DNA of 64,000 nt from Acidobacteriota bacterium (GCA_016195985.1 JACPYP010000004.1:1-64000), one strand, 5' to 3'; counted from the stretch's first letter, positions 1-11,913 are shown. A program made the numbers and translations. The notes: generated from the sequence alone by a model not told the origin.

Positions 1-2023
1 CGCGGGTGTTGTTGCTTTCCACCTCGTTGTAGGTGGTTCCGCCGGTGGTGTTGCTGACGGAGAAGCTGACGGCGGTGGAGGATCCGACATTGCCGGCGGC
101 GTCGTAGGCCTTGGCCACGAGGCTGTGGGTGCCGTTGGCCAAGTTGGCGGAGTTGTAGGTGACGCTGTAGGGCGAGGTGGTGTCGGTGCCGACCAGGGCG
201 CCGTCGATGTAGAACTCGACCTTGGTGACGCCGACGTTGTCGGAGGCGGTGGCGGAGAGGGTGATGGTGCCCGTGGTTCCGGATTCCGAGGCGGTGGCGG
301 TGGGAGGCGTGGTGTCGGTGGACCCGCTCCAGGCCGCGCCCACGTTGATGCCGTGGAAGGCGTTCCAAACGGCCTGCTCTTCGGCGCTGCCGGCGCCGTA
401 GAGATCTTTGGCGGCGCTGATGGCCGCGGCCCGGGCGCCGGCGTAGTTGGTGCTGGACGTCATGTACGTGCTGAGGGCCCGGAACCAAATGCGGGCGGCG
501 TGGTCGTTGCCGATGCCGGTCATGCCGTTGGGCAGGTACGTGGTGCTGGTGTTGCCCGTAGTCGTGGCGCCCTGGCTCAGGAAGTAGAACATGCGGTTGT
601 TGGGGCCGCTGCTGTAGTGCACGTTGAGGTTGCCGATGCTGGAGGACCAGGCGTCGGGGCTGGTGCCGTCCAGGCTGGGCTTGTACATGTAGCGCAGGGG
701 AGTGCTGGCCAGCTGCTCGCCGATGGTCCAGTTGCCGCCGGTGCTGCCGATGGTGGTGCCGCCGCCGCTGCGGGTGTAGAACTCCACCATGGTGCCGAAG
801 ATGTCGGAGTTCGACTCGTTCAAGCCGCCGGACTCGCCGGAATAAGTGAGGTTGGCGGTGGTGGCGCAGACGCCGTGGCTAAGCTCGTGGCCGGCCACGT
901 CGAGGGCCGTGAGCACCTTGAAGGAGCTGCCGTCGCCGTAGGACATGCAGAAGCACTGGTCCAGCCAGAAGGCGTTGTCGAAGCTGGTGGAGAAGTGCAC
1001 GCGGCTGAAGGTGGCCTTGCCGGTGCCGTCGATGCCGTTGCGGCCGAGGACGTTCTTGTACATGTCCCAGGTCTGGGCCACGCCGTAGGCGGCATCCACG
1101 GCGGCGGTCTCGCCGTTCGCGTTGGTGGTGCTGCCGCCGGAGACGTAGTTGGTGCCGTCGCCCCAGGTGTTGTCGGCGTCTGTGTAGAGGGTGCCGACGA
1201 GGGTGGGCGATCCGGTGTTCTGATCGCCGGTGTGGTTCATGTTGGTCACGGCATTGGCGCCGAACTGGCCGCCGGTGCCCCGGGTCATGTCCCGCAGCTC
1301 ATAGGTGGACCCGGTGCTGTTGGTCTGGATGGTGACGGTGCCGCTGTACTGAGAATTGCCGGTGCCGTTGGAGGCAGCGGTCTCGAGGCTGTCCCACTGT
1401 TTGAGGATGGCGCCGGTGTGGGCATCCACGATGAAATCGTACTTGGAGAAACTGTCGGCCTTGTTCAGCAGCACGGTCTGCACGTGGTAGGCCAGCTGGT
1501 AGCGGAGCACATCCTCGACGACCATCGTGGCGTCGAGTTCCGTGTTGGGACGGCCGTGGGGGCGCACGATGCGGGGGGCGGTGATGGGGAAGATCACCAG
1601 CTCGGCCGTGGGTTCGTAGGTGTAGGAGCCCTGAGGGTTCAGGTGCTGGTGGATGATGGCCAGGGCCTCGGCTCCGGGGATGGAGGGGGCCACGTTGAGG
1701 TTGATCCCCTTGTGCAGGGCATTGGTCAGAGGCAGTTCCGTGCCGCTGGGGCTGGTGTGGGTGATGGCGTCGCCGCCGAAGACACGGATGCCCTTGTAGC
1801 GCTGGGCGAAGTGGACGTGGGACTGGCCGAGGTGATCCGAGTGCGAACTGCGGAGCTTGAAGTCATGGTCGGCGTCCAGGCCGAGTCCGGCGCGCTGCGC
1901 GAGCAGCTGGTTGGTGGAGGCCTGAACCCGCAAGCCCTCCTGGGGCGCGTTGGCGAGGAGAGAACCGGCGGCCAGGGCCACAGTGAGGAGAGGGAGGGCC
2001 ATACGGCCCTTGAAAGTCGCCAT
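1..2023 (-). CDS. secreted thermolysin-like (M4) zinc metalloprotease, C-terminus cut by window
   Basis: Extracellular zinc endopeptidase of family M4. Reading from 2023 down, a signal peptide (ending near SLLANA) is followed by an FTP/PepSY-type propeptide and the catalytic domain. The zinc motif HELSH is at residues 379-383 and the third ligand, in GGLNESNSD, is E403; the 24-residue spacing from H379 equals the H142-E166 spacing of thermolysin. A VHYSSG segment matches the catalytic His region. After the M4 domain comes an Ig-like domain (TATASESGTTGTITLSATASD), and the frame is still open at base 1, so a further C-terminal domain such as PPC may follow outside. Start at 2023 is preceded by AGGAG with 6-base spacing. 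Family assignment is certain; the substrate is unknown. Confidence 0.95.
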   Translation of the reverse strand, partial: MATFKGRMALPLLTVALAAGSLLANAPQEGLRVQASTNQLLAQRAGLGLDADHDFKLRSSHSDHLGQSHVHFAQRYKGIRVFGGDAITHTSPSGTELPLTNALHKGINLNVAPSIPGAEALAIIHQHLNPQGSYTYEPTAELVIFPITAPRIVRPHGRPNTELDATMVVEDVLRYQLAYHVQTVLLNKADSFSKYDFIVDAHTGAILKQWDSLETAASNGTGNSQYSGTVTIQTNSTGSTYELRDMTRGTGGQFGANAVTNMNHTGDQNTGSPTLVGTLYTDADNTWGDGTNYVSGGSTTNANGETAAVDAAYGVAQTWDMYKNVLGRNGIDGTGKATFSRVHFSTSFDNAFWLDQCFCMSYGDGSSFKVLTALDVAGHELSHGVCATTANLTYSGESGGLNESNSDIFGTMVEFYTRSGGGTTIGSTGGNWTIGEQLASTPLRYMYKPSLDGTSPDAWSSSIGNLNVHYSSGPNNRMFYFLSQGATTTGNTSTTYLPNGMTGIGNDHAARIWFRALSTYMTSSTNYAGARAAAISAAKDLYGAGSAEEQAVWNAFHGINVGAAWSGSTDTTPPTATASESGTTGTITLSATASDNVGVTKVEFYIDGALVGTDTTSPYSVTYNSANLANGTHSLVAKAYDAAGNVGSSTAVSFSVSNTTGGTTYNEVESNNTR

Positions 2024-2452
2024 GGGCAACTCCTGATGGGAGGGGGAAGATGGTTTGCCGCCGCCCAGGTTCTTCCTGCCTGGCCGGCTCCAGGGCCATG
2101 CGGAGTCACCGCGGCAACCTGGGTGGTATAGGAAAAGAACGGGGGTGAGGGAGTCAGGTTCTGTCCAGGGTGCGGTTCCCTCAAGTTAATGCTTGTTAAT
2201 TTTTATGAGAATCATTTCTATTTAATTTTTTGTTATACAAATTAATGGTAATAAATGACTTAATAGACAACTAAAAAGCCATTAATGCCTCATTTGTAGG
2301 CCGAATTCAAAGCAATTAAATGCCTCGCATGAAGCCTATATCGCCATCTGATGCACACCCTTGAGGTTATGGATAGAGACAAGGGCGGATCCGTTCATGA
2401 ACGAAAACTGGCCTTTATATTCTCCACCAGAAAGTCGAATGCCCGCGGGGCG
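2024..2452. other. AT-rich intergenic region, no gene seen
   Basis: About 430 bp between the protease start and the der stop. From about 2180 to 2440 the base composition falls sharply to AT-rich, unlike the neighbours. It probably holds the protease promoter and the der 3' end. No convincing coding frame or RNA gene was found. Confidence 0.6.
2206..2220. promoter_or_regulatory. candidate Fur-type box upstream of the M4 protease
   Basis: TGAGAATCATTTCTA resembles the 7-1-7 Fur motif (TGATAAT-N-ATTATCA and its TGAGAAT variants); the left half is a perfect variant and the right half matches at 4 of 7 positions. It lies in AT-rich DNA about 180 bp upstream of the protease start. This is motif reading only. 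Confidence 0.35.
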
Positions 2453-4033
2453 TCAGGGCCGCTTGGTGGATTTCTGGCGCACCCGCTTGGGCGGGCCGCC
2501 GGACCCTTTGCGCGGAGCCTGCTTGTCCGCGGGCCTCGGGCCTTCCTTTTTCTTGGGGCGGGGCCGGGGTTTGACCTTGTCCACCCGCTGGGCCTTCAGG
2601 GCTTCGTTGCTGCGGGAAGGCTTGAGCCCTTCGCCGGGATCGAGGATGCGCCGCACGGGGGCCACCTCGGCCTCTTCACCTTCGCCCTTCTGCTTCTTCT
2701 GGACGCTGATGCGCAGGGGCACGCCCGCGAGGCCGAACTGCTCCCGAAGCCGGTTTTCCAGGTAGCGCACGTAGCTGAAATGCAGGCCGCGGTCCGTGTT
2801 GGCCTTGATGATGAAGCTGGGGGGGCGAACGCCGACCTGGGTCATGAAGTAGAGCTTGGGCAGTTTGCCGTCCACCACGTGGGGGCTCATGGCGCCCACG
2901 GCCTCGCGCAGGAAGCGGTTCATTTCGCCGGTGGGAACGCGGCGGGCATGGGCCTCGGCCAGTTCGTCGATCATGCCGAACAGCTTGGACACGCGCTGTC
3001 CTGTGAGAGCCGAGAGGAAGATCATGGGCGCGTGGTGCAGGAAGCCCAAGCTGCGGCGGAGATCCTCCTCGGCGTTGTAGATGGTGTAGGTGTCCTTCTC
3101 CACCAGATCCCACTTGTTCACCACGAGGATCACGGCGGCGCCGGCCTCCTGGGCGTAGCCCGCGATGACCGCGTCCTGGTGCGTGGCGCCTTCCACGGCA
3201 TCGAGCAGCAGCAGGCTCACGTCGGCCCGGGCCATGGCCTGCTTGGCCTTCAGGATGCTGAGTTTCTCGGCGCCTTCATGGGTCTTGCCCTTCTTGCGGA
3301 TGCCGGCGGTGTCGATGAGCCGGTAGATCTTGTCCTTCACGTGGAGGATGGTGTCCACGGTGTCCCGGGTGGTGCCGGCGACATCGCTCACCAGGCTGCG
3401 CTCGTAGCCCAGCAGGCGGTTGGCCAGGGAGGACTTGCCGACGTTGGGCCGGCCGATGAGGGCGAAGCGGCGCTCGTCGCCCAGTTCGTGGGTTTCCGCT
3501 TCTTCGGGCGTGCGGTGGAAGGGCAGGCGCGACCGGAGGGCTTCCAGCAGCTCGGGCACCCCGGCGCCGTGGGCGGCGGAAATGGAAAGCACTTCGTCGA
3601 AGCCCAGGCCGTAGAATCCGGCGTCGGGGGCGCCGCCCTTCATGCCGTCCAGCTTGTTGATCACAAGCAGGATGGGCTTGCCCTGGCGGCGCAGCCGCGA
3701 AGCGATCTCCTCATCCCCGGCCGTGAGGCCGTCGTGCCCGTCCACCAGCAGGATGGCCACATGGGCCTCGGCCAGGGCCGCCTCGGCCATGCGGGTGATG
3801 CCCTGGGTGATGACGTCGTCGCCCTCGAAATCCAGGCCGCCGGTATCCACCAAGTCGAAGACTTCCTCGGGCCCGCCGTCTTCGCCCAAGCAGGTGACGC
3901 GGCCGTAGCTGCGGTCGCGGGTCATGCCCGGCAGATCGTGGACCAGGGCCGCGCGGGTGCGGGTGAGCCGGTTGAAGAGGGTGGACTTCCCCACATTGGG
4001 GCGTCCGCAGAGGGCGACGAGGGGCAGTTTCAT
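2453..4033 (-). CDS. der: ribosome-assembly GTPase Der (EngA)
   Basis: Tandem-domain GTPase that binds the 50S subunit during maturation. The first G domain starts at residue 9 (GRPNVGKSTLFNR), with DLPGMTRDR and DTGG switch regions and NKLD as G4. The second G domain starts with GRPNVGKSSLANR, then DVAGTTRDT, DTAGIRKK and NKWD. A KH-like domain follows. The 526-residue length exceeds the roughly 440-490 usual in the family because of a basic, Pro/Lys/Arg-rich tail of about 75 residues (ending RVRQKSTKRP). The start ATG at 4033 places MKLPLVALCGRPNVG directly before the P-loop, as is normal. Confidence 0.97.
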   Translation of the reverse strand: MKLPLVALCGRPNVGKSTLFNRLTRTRAALVHDLPGMTRDRSYGRVTCLGEDGGPEEVFDLVDTGGLDFEGDDVITQGITRMAEAALAEAHVAILLVDGHDGLTAGDEEIASRLRRQGKPILLVINKLDGMKGGAPDAGFYGLGFDEVLSISAAHGAGVPELLEALRSRLPFHRTPEEAETHELGDERRFALIGRPNVGKSSLANRLLGYERSLVSDVAGTTRDTVDTILHVKDKIYRLIDTAGIRKKGKTHEGAEKLSILKAKQAMARADVSLLLLDAVEGATHQDAVIAGYAQEAGAAVILVVNKWDLVEKDTYTIYNAEEDLRRSLGFLHHAPMIFLSALTGQRVSKLFGMIDELAEAHARRVPTGEMNRFLREAVGAMSPHVVDGKLPKLYFMTQVGVRPPSFIIKANTDRGLHFSYVRYLENRLREQFGLAGVPLRISVQKKQKGEGEEAEVAPVRRILDPGEGLKPSRSNEALKAQRVDKVKPRPRPKKKEGPRPADKQAPRKGSGGPPKRVRQKSTKRP

Positions 4034-4132
4034 ATGAGTTCCAAGCCTTTCAGTCTATCGGGCGGAGGCCGAAAGGGCACGGACGGATTTCCGCGGGGCC
4101 GGTAGAGTGATGCTCTCATCCCGGGGGCGCCC

Positions 4133-4531
4133 ATGATTCGAGTTTCCTTGCTGCTGGTTTCCACCCTGGCGGTGGCGGCTCCTGCGCCGAAGACCCAGAG
4201 CCCCGCGGGCGTGGTGGGGCGGCAGATCGAGCTGTTCAACGCCCACGATCTGGAGGGCTTCCTGGCGCTCTTCGCAGAGGAACTGGAAGCGGGCGAGCTG
4301 CCCGCCGGGACGGTGCCCACGGGCAAGGCCCGGCTGCGGGAGCTCTACGCGGAGCGGTTCAAGGCCAATCCGGATCTTCACGCCTCCGCCGAGGCGCAGA
4401 TGGTGTCCGGCGAATTCGTGATCCAGAAGGAGCGAATCAAGGGGCGGACGGGCAAACCTCCCCTGGAGGCCGTGGTGATCTACCAGGTGAAGGCCGGGAA
4501 GATCGTGCGGATGTGGTCGTTGAAAGACTAG
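4133..4531 (+). CDS. secreted NTF2/SnoaL-like small protein
   Basis: A 132-residue protein with an N-terminal signal sequence (MIRVSLLLVSTLAVAAPAP) and an NTF2-like fold: helix with IELFNAHDLEGFLALFAE, then alternating strands ending in VVIYQVKAGKIVRMW, which is typical of SnoaL-like/ketosteroid-isomerase-like proteins. Such domains bind small molecules or act as isomerases or hydrolases; the substrate here cannot be read. It lies alone between der (divergent) and the ArsR gene (convergent). Confidence 0.7.
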   Translation: MIRVSLLLVSTLAVAAPAPKTQSPAGVVGRQIELFNAHDLEGFLALFAEELEAGELPAGTVPTGKARLRELYAERFKANPDLHASAEAQMVSGEFVIQKERIKGRTGKPPLEAVVIYQVKAGKIVRMWSLKD

Positions 4532-4540
4532 GTGCGCCCT

Positions 4541-4885
4541 TCAGCCTTCGACGAAGGTTTTGAGGCGGGAAAGGGCGTCGTCCCAGTGGAGGGATATGCG
4601 CTCGAGGTAGGCGTGGGCGTCTTTGAGGCGTCGGGGCTCCAGTTCCCAGATGCGCTCCCGCCCCTGGCGGCTGCTGCGCACCAGCCCGGCCTCGGCCAGC
4701 ACATCGAGGTGCTTGGCGAGGGCCTGCCGGGACACCGTGAACCTGACGCTCAGGCGCGCGACGGAGAGGGGGCCGCTGGCACAGAGGGAGACCAGCAGGC
4801 CCAACCGGGTCGCATCGCCGAGGGCGGCGAAAAGCGGCGCGGCGTCCTTCAGCCGGGCCGGAGAGATGGCCTCAGCTCGCGACAT
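4541..4885 (-). CDS. ArsR-family winged-helix transcriptional repressor
   Basis: About 114 residues from the ATG at 4885 (MSRAEAISPARLKDAAPLF). The core LFAALGDATRLGLLVSLCASGPLSVARLSVRFTVSRQALAKHLDVLAEAGLV is an ArsR winged helix with VSRQALAKHLDVL as recognition helix. It lacks the CxC metal ligands of ArsR/SmtB sensors, so it is likely a non-metal member of the group paired with SRPBCC proteins. The start overlaps the end of the upstream SRPBCC gene by 14 bases, indicating translational coupling. Likely autoregulates through the palindromes at 5330-5385. Confidence 0.85.
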   Translation of the reverse strand: MSRAEAISPARLKDAAPLFAALGDATRLGLLVSLCASGPLSVARLSVRFTVSRQALAKHLDVLAEAGLVRSSRQGRERIWELEPRRLKDAHAYLERISLHWDDALSRLKTFVEG

Positions 4886-5327
4886 GGCGCTCGATGTTCT
4901 GCATCTGTTGCGTCCAGCCACCGTCATTCATGCGGAAGGCCTCCTCGCGGCGGTGGGGCGGCAACTGGTCGAAGCCGGATTCCACCAGCCGGAGCAGGGT
5001 TCCCCCCTCGGCTGGTTCGAGCCTGAATTCCACGAGGGTGCTGGGTTCGCCGGAGTAGTCCACCGTGGGATCGATGGCACAGGGATGCCAGCGGAAGGAG
5101 AAGAGGCGCTCGGCTTCTATCCGCTCGACTTCGACTTCCATGACGATGTGCTCGTAACCGGGATAGGTGATCGGGCCGCGGATCCGCTGGCCCACGGCGA
5201 ACGCCCCTTCCAGTTTCACCCGGAACCAGGCGCCGAACTCCCCGGCATCCGTGAGGGCCCGCCAGACCCGGGATTGCGGAGCGCGGAGCAGGATCTGCTT
5301 TTCGATTCGGTCGGTGCTGGGTGTCAT
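4872..5327 (-). CDS. SRPBCC (AHSA1/START-like) domain protein
   Basis: A 151-residue single-domain protein: MTPSTDRIEKQILLRAPQSRVWRALTDAGEFGAWF is the typical AHSA1/SRPBCC N-terminus, and the C-terminal helix GWTQQMQNIERHV is also characteristic. The fold forms a hydrophobic cavity; the ligand is unknown. The ATG at 5327 has GGAGG 6 bases upstream, so the in-frame TTG at 5333, which abuts that site, is not used. ArsR-SRPBCC gene pairs are common and usually encode a repressor with its co-regulated ligand-binding partner. Confidence 0.85.
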   Translation of the reverse strand: MTPSTDRIEKQILLRAPQSRVWRALTDAGEFGAWFRVKLEGAFAVGQRIRGPITYPGYEHIVMEVEVERIEAERLFSFRWHPCAIDPTVDYSGEPSTLVEFRLEPAEGGTLLRLVESGFDQLPPHRREEAFRMNDGGWTQQMQNIERHVAS

Positions 5328-5329
5328 GG

Positions 5330-5385
5330 GCAACCTCCAGGTTGCATGTTAGGGCAGAGCGGGAATAGCGCAACCCCTTGGTTGC
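5330..5385. promoter_or_regulatory. paired palindromic operator for the ArsR/SRPBCC operon
   Basis: Two copies of GCAACC-N4-GGTTGC lie at 5330-5345 and 5370-5385. Their centres are 40 bp apart, close to four helical turns. The second extends to CGCAACC...GGTTGCG. The first covers the ribosome-binding site of the SRPBCC gene. Perfect symmetry, identical half-sites and phased spacing fit a dimeric winged-helix repressor, most simply the ArsR encoded downstream. Confidence 0.65.
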
Positions 5386-5654
5386 GTTTTGGAGAAATGG
5401 ACCGGTGTTTGGCCGTTCTCCGCCTTTTCCGCCGTCCCACTCAACCGGGGGCTCGACCATTCGACTGCAGCGCAGCGAAAGGAGAATAGGACGGCATGAC
5501 CGCAGGTCATGGCCGCCCGAAGGGCGAGGGCGGAGCCCGAGTCAGCGCAGCTGCGGCGCCCTGGGGGCTTGCGTCTGCCAGTCTCGTTCGGCGCCACATC
5601 AAGTGGCGCCTCGGCCAGCCCACTCGCGGGTCCGAGCCCCGGCAGCCCCAAACG
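5386..5654. other. intergenic DNA with small hairpins, no gene seen
   Basis: About 270 bp between the operator region and the tRNA terminator. It contains short dyads such as GGCGCCAC...GTGGCGCC near 5591-5611 and CATGACC...GGTCATG near 5497-5512, but no frame with coding character or start signals. Confidence 0.5.
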
Positions 5655-5684
5655 CCAAAAAGCGCCCGATTGGGCGCTTTTTGG
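5655..5684 (-). terminator. intrinsic terminator after the tRNA pair
   Basis: A perfect 13-bp stem (CCAAAAAGCGCCC / GGGCGCTTTTTGG) with a 4-base loop. It gives a T run on the minus strand directly after tRNA-Asp and touches the encoded CCA. The symmetric A/T flanks could also terminate plus-strand transcripts. Confidence 0.85.
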
Positions 5685-5758
5685 CGGGGCTGACGGGGCT
5701 CGAACCCGCGACTTCCAGCGTGACAGGCTGGCACTCTAACCGACTGAGCTACAACCCC
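5682..5758 (-). tRNA. tRNA-Asp (GTC)
   Basis: On the minus strand the acceptor GGGGTTG pairs with CAGCCCC. The anticodon stem CCAGC/GCTGG encloses the loop CTGTCAC, giving anticodon GTC. The T arm GCGGG-TTCGAGC-CCCGT is present and the 3' CCA is encoded (5682-5684). Confidence 0.97.
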
Positions 5759-5786
5759 GGGGTTTTACTGCATTTCACCAGGTGAC

Positions 5787-5862
5787 TGGTGGGCGATGAC
5801 GGGCTCGAACCGCCGACGTGCTGCGTGTAAGGCAGCTGCTCTACCGACTGAGCTAATCGCCC
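5787..5862 (-). tRNA. tRNA-Val (TAC)
   Basis: Minus strand: acceptor GGGCGAT pairs with ATCGCCC. The anticodon stem GCTGC/GCAGC encloses the loop CTTACAC, giving anticodon TAC. The T loop TTCGAGC is normal and CCA is encoded at 5787-5789. It lies 28 bases upstream of tRNA-Asp, probably in the same transcript. Confidence 0.97.
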
Positions 5863-5922
5863 GAATCGCCGAACCCTGATGCTCACACAGGCTGCGCCTC
5901 GGGTCAAGTCCAAAGCTCTGCG

Positions 5923-5951
5923 TTGAGGGAACCAGACCGGTCTGGTAAGGT
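5923..5951 (+). promoter_or_regulatory. candidate atp promoter with a 16-bp palindrome in the spacer
   Basis: TTGAGG (5923-5928) and TAAGGT (5946-5951) are 17 bp apart; the -10 is weak. The perfect palindrome ACCAGACCGGTCTGGT at 5931-5946 fills the spacer, as expected of an operator. It lies about 105-135 bp upstream of the first atp gene. Promoter strength and the binding protein are inferred. Confidence 0.35.
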
Positions 5952-6009
5952 TTAAAGACTTCCGTCCCAGAGGTTCCCGCGGACCAATCGCTGGTGTCGG
6001 TATGACCCT

Positions 6010-6025
6010 GGCCGACTAGTCGGCC
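6010..6025 (+). promoter_or_regulatory. second perfect 16-bp palindrome in the atp leader
   Basis: GGCCGACTAGTCGGCC is perfectly self-complementary and lies 31 bp before the GTG start of the b' gene. It may be an operator or a leader-RNA structure near the ribosome-binding site. It shares only general symmetry with the palindrome at 5931. Confidence 0.3.
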
Positions 6026-6056
6026 TCGGCCTTGGGATGTTTCTGGAGGGTGGCCT

Positions 6057-6569
6057 GTGGCGCTGCTGGAACTGGCGAATCTGACGCTCCGATCACCGGA
6101 AGGGGAGGGACCTGTCGGGCGGATCCTGGCCCAGATGCCGGACCCCATGCGCCCGGACCTGCCCGCCATCCTGTTCGTGATCGTGCTGCTGGTGGTGCTC
6201 TACCTCTACCTCCGAGTGGTGTTCTTCAAACCCATCACCAAGGTGATGGAGGATCGTGACCGCGACCTGAACGCCGGCGGCGACGCCAAGGCCCAGGCGG
6301 CGGCGCTGCTGGAGGCCCGCCAGAAGGACTACCAATCCCGGTTGAAGGAGCTTCGCGCCCAGGCCTTCGAGGCCCGGAAGAAGCTCGCGGATGCGGCAGG
6401 CAAGGAAAAGCAGTGCCTGCTGGATGAGGCCCGCGCCAAGGCCCTGGCCGAGCGCCAGGCCGCGGTCGAATCCCTGCAGGCCCAGCAGACTGCCGCCAAG
6501 CAGAGCCTCTTGTCCCAGGTGGACGCCCTGGCCGAATCCATGGTCCAGACCCTTCTGAAGCAGGCCTGA
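6057..6569 (+). CDS. atpF': ATP synthase F0 subunit b' (peripheral stalk)
   Basis: 170 residues: a short N-terminus, one membrane helix (LPAILFVIVLLVVLYLYLRVVFF, about residues 34-56) and the F0-b signature KPITKVMEDRDRDLNAG. A long Ala/Lys/Glu/Gln-rich coiled coil runs to the end. It forms the peripheral stalk with the next gene product. The GTG at 6057 follows GGAGG by about 7 bases, whereas the internal ATG at 6135 has no such site. It is the first gene of the atp operon and follows tRNA genes on the other strand; no a or c subunit gene precedes it. Confidence 0.88.
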   Translation: MALLELANLTLRSPEGEGPVGRILAQMPDPMRPDLPAILFVIVLLVVLYLYLRVVFFKPITKVMEDRDRDLNAGGDAKAQAAALLEARQKDYQSRLKELRAQAFEARKKLADAAGKEKQCLLDEARAKALAERQAAVESLQAQQTAAKQSLLSQVDALAESMVQTLLKQA

Positions 6570-6571
6570 GC

Positions 6572-7320
6572 ATGACCAAGCTGATCCGAATTTCTCTCAC
6601 AGCCCTGCTGTGCCTCTGCCCCCTGGCGCTGAGGGCCCAGTCCCACGAGCCGGCCCCCGCGGCTGAGAAGACGGCCGAGAAGCATGTAGCCCCCGCTGCC
6701 GAAGGCCATGGCGCCGAGGCAGGCCATGAGGCCCAGCATGAGGCTCACGGCGAAACGGCCCATGCTGCGGCCGGCCATGAAGCCGGGAACGCCCACCATG
6801 GCCCCGCCATGACGCTGTTCGGCAAGACCTATGGGAACGGCGGCGCCTTCCTGGTGCAACTGCTGAACTTCGCCATCTACGGCGCGGGCCTCTTCTTCAT
6901 GCTCAAGGGCGCCCTGTCCGCCATGTTCAAGACCCGCAGGGAAGAGCTGGTTACGATGCTGGCCCAGGCGGAGAAGGACAAGGCCGAAGGCGAGGCCCAG
7001 ATGAAGGACATGGAAGCCAAGATGTCCGGGCTCGAGACCGAGCTGGCGGGCATTCTGGCCAAGGCCGAGTCCGATTCCGAGGCCGAGAAGCAGCGGGTGC
7101 TGGAGGCCGCCAAGGCCGAGGCCGCCCAGATCCTGGCCCAGGCCCAGGCGGAGATCGGCTTCCAGAAACGCCAGGCCGAGCAGGAACTGCGCGCCCTGGT
7201 GGCCGAGCTGGCCGTCGAAGGCGCCGCCAAGCGTCTGGAGGCCAAACTGCACGGGCCCGATTCGGCCAAGGCCGCCAACAGCGTGATTGACCGAGCCATT
7301 CAGCAGATTGGAGGCGTCCA

Positions 7321-7324
<4 letters not shown>
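6572..7324 (+). CDS. atpF: ATP synthase F0 subunit b with signal peptide and His-rich linker
   Basis: 250 residues, long for subunit b (usually about 160). Residues 1-23 look like a cleavable signal peptide (MTKLIRISLTALLCLCPLALRAQ). Residues 24 to about 77 form an Ala/Glu/His-rich segment with ten histidines. The usual membrane helix follows (FLVQLLNFAIYGAGLFFMLKGAL), then the coiled coil and a C-terminal ELAVEGAAKRLEAKL segment that contacts delta. The start lies 2 bases after the b' stop; the end overlaps atpH by four bases (GTGA). Confidence 0.88.
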
Positions 7325-9475
<2,151 letters not shown>

Positions 9476-9479
9476 TCCC

Positions 9480-10361
9480 ATGGCCGGTCTCCAGGATATT
9501 CGCCGCCGCATCCGGTCGGTGAAGAACACCCAGCAGGTCACCAAGGCGATGAAGATGATCTCCGCAGTCAAGCTGCGGAAGTCTCAGGAACGCCTGGTGG
9601 CCCTGCGTCCCTACGCCAGCAAGATGATGGAAGTCGTCCGGCGCGTGGTGGGCCGCATCAAGGGTGATTCCGAGATCCAGCCGGGTCCCGCCGCTCAGGC
9701 CTTCCTGACGCCCCGGGAGGAGAAGCGCATCCGCGTGGTCCTCGTGGCCTCCGACAAGGGCCTCTGCGGCGGCTTCAACGCCAACGTGCTCAAGGCCGCC
9801 AACGCCTTCGTGGCCGAGTGCCCCTCTGAGATCGTCCATCTGGACGTGGTGGGCAAGCGGGCCACCGAGTGGGCGAAGAAACACAAGATCACGCCAGCCG
9901 GGGAGTACCTCAACATCCCCCTCACCGGGTTCCAGCGGGTGGTCACCGAGATCTCGAATGGTGCCGCCGCCCAGTATCACGCGGGTGAGATCGATGCGCT
10001 CTACGTGATCTACAACTACTTCGAAAGCGCCGTGGCCCAAACCCCCACGGTGTTCCGGGTCTTCCCCATGGACCTGGACCGTCGCGCCGAAGGTCGGGAT
10101 GCCGTCGAGGTGTCCCATCTGCTCGAGCCTGATCCCAACGCGGTGCTGGAGACCCTGCTGCCCCGCTTTGTGGAGACGGAACTGCTCCGCAACCTCCTGG
10201 AGAGCAGCGCCTCCGAGCACGGCGCCCGCATGGCCGCCATGGACAAGGCCAGCAGCAATGCCGGCGAGATGATCGCCAAGCTGACCCTCACCATGAACAA
10301 GATCCGCCAAGCCAGCATCACCAACCAGATCATCGAGATCGTTTCCGGCGCCAACGCCTAA
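9480..10361 (+). CDS. atpG: ATP synthase F1 subunit gamma
   Basis: 293 residues. N-terminal helix MAGLQDIRRRIRSVKNTQQVTKAMKMISAVKLRK and C-terminal MDKASSNAGEMIAKLTLTMNKIRQASITNQIIEIVSGANA match the two long rotor helices; SDKGLCGGFN is the conserved central motif. Rotor shaft coupling the c-ring to F1 catalysis. It is followed by a 130-bp gap holding a palindromic repeat before atpD. Confidence 0.98.
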   Translation: MAGLQDIRRRIRSVKNTQQVTKAMKMISAVKLRKSQERLVALRPYASKMMEVVRRVVGRIKGDSEIQPGPAAQAFLTPREEKRIRVVLVASDKGLCGGFNANVLKAANAFVAECPSEIVHLDVVGKRATEWAKKHKITPAGEYLNIPLTGFQRVVTEISNGAAAQYHAGEIDALYVIYNYFESAVAQTPTVFRVFPMDLDRRAEGRDAVEVSHLLEPDPNAVLETLLPRFVETELLRNLLESSASEHGARMAAMDKASSNAGEMIAKLTLTMNKIRQASITNQIIEIVSGANA

Positions 10362-10364
10362 CTT

Positions 10365-11913
<1,549 letters not shown>

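Noticed and set aside
125-2131. A long plus-strand open frame rich in Gly, Val and Ala over the protease
   Set aside because: It is antisense to a clear M4 protease with signal peptide, HELSH and the E403 ligand, and its composition is typical of GC-rich shadow frames.
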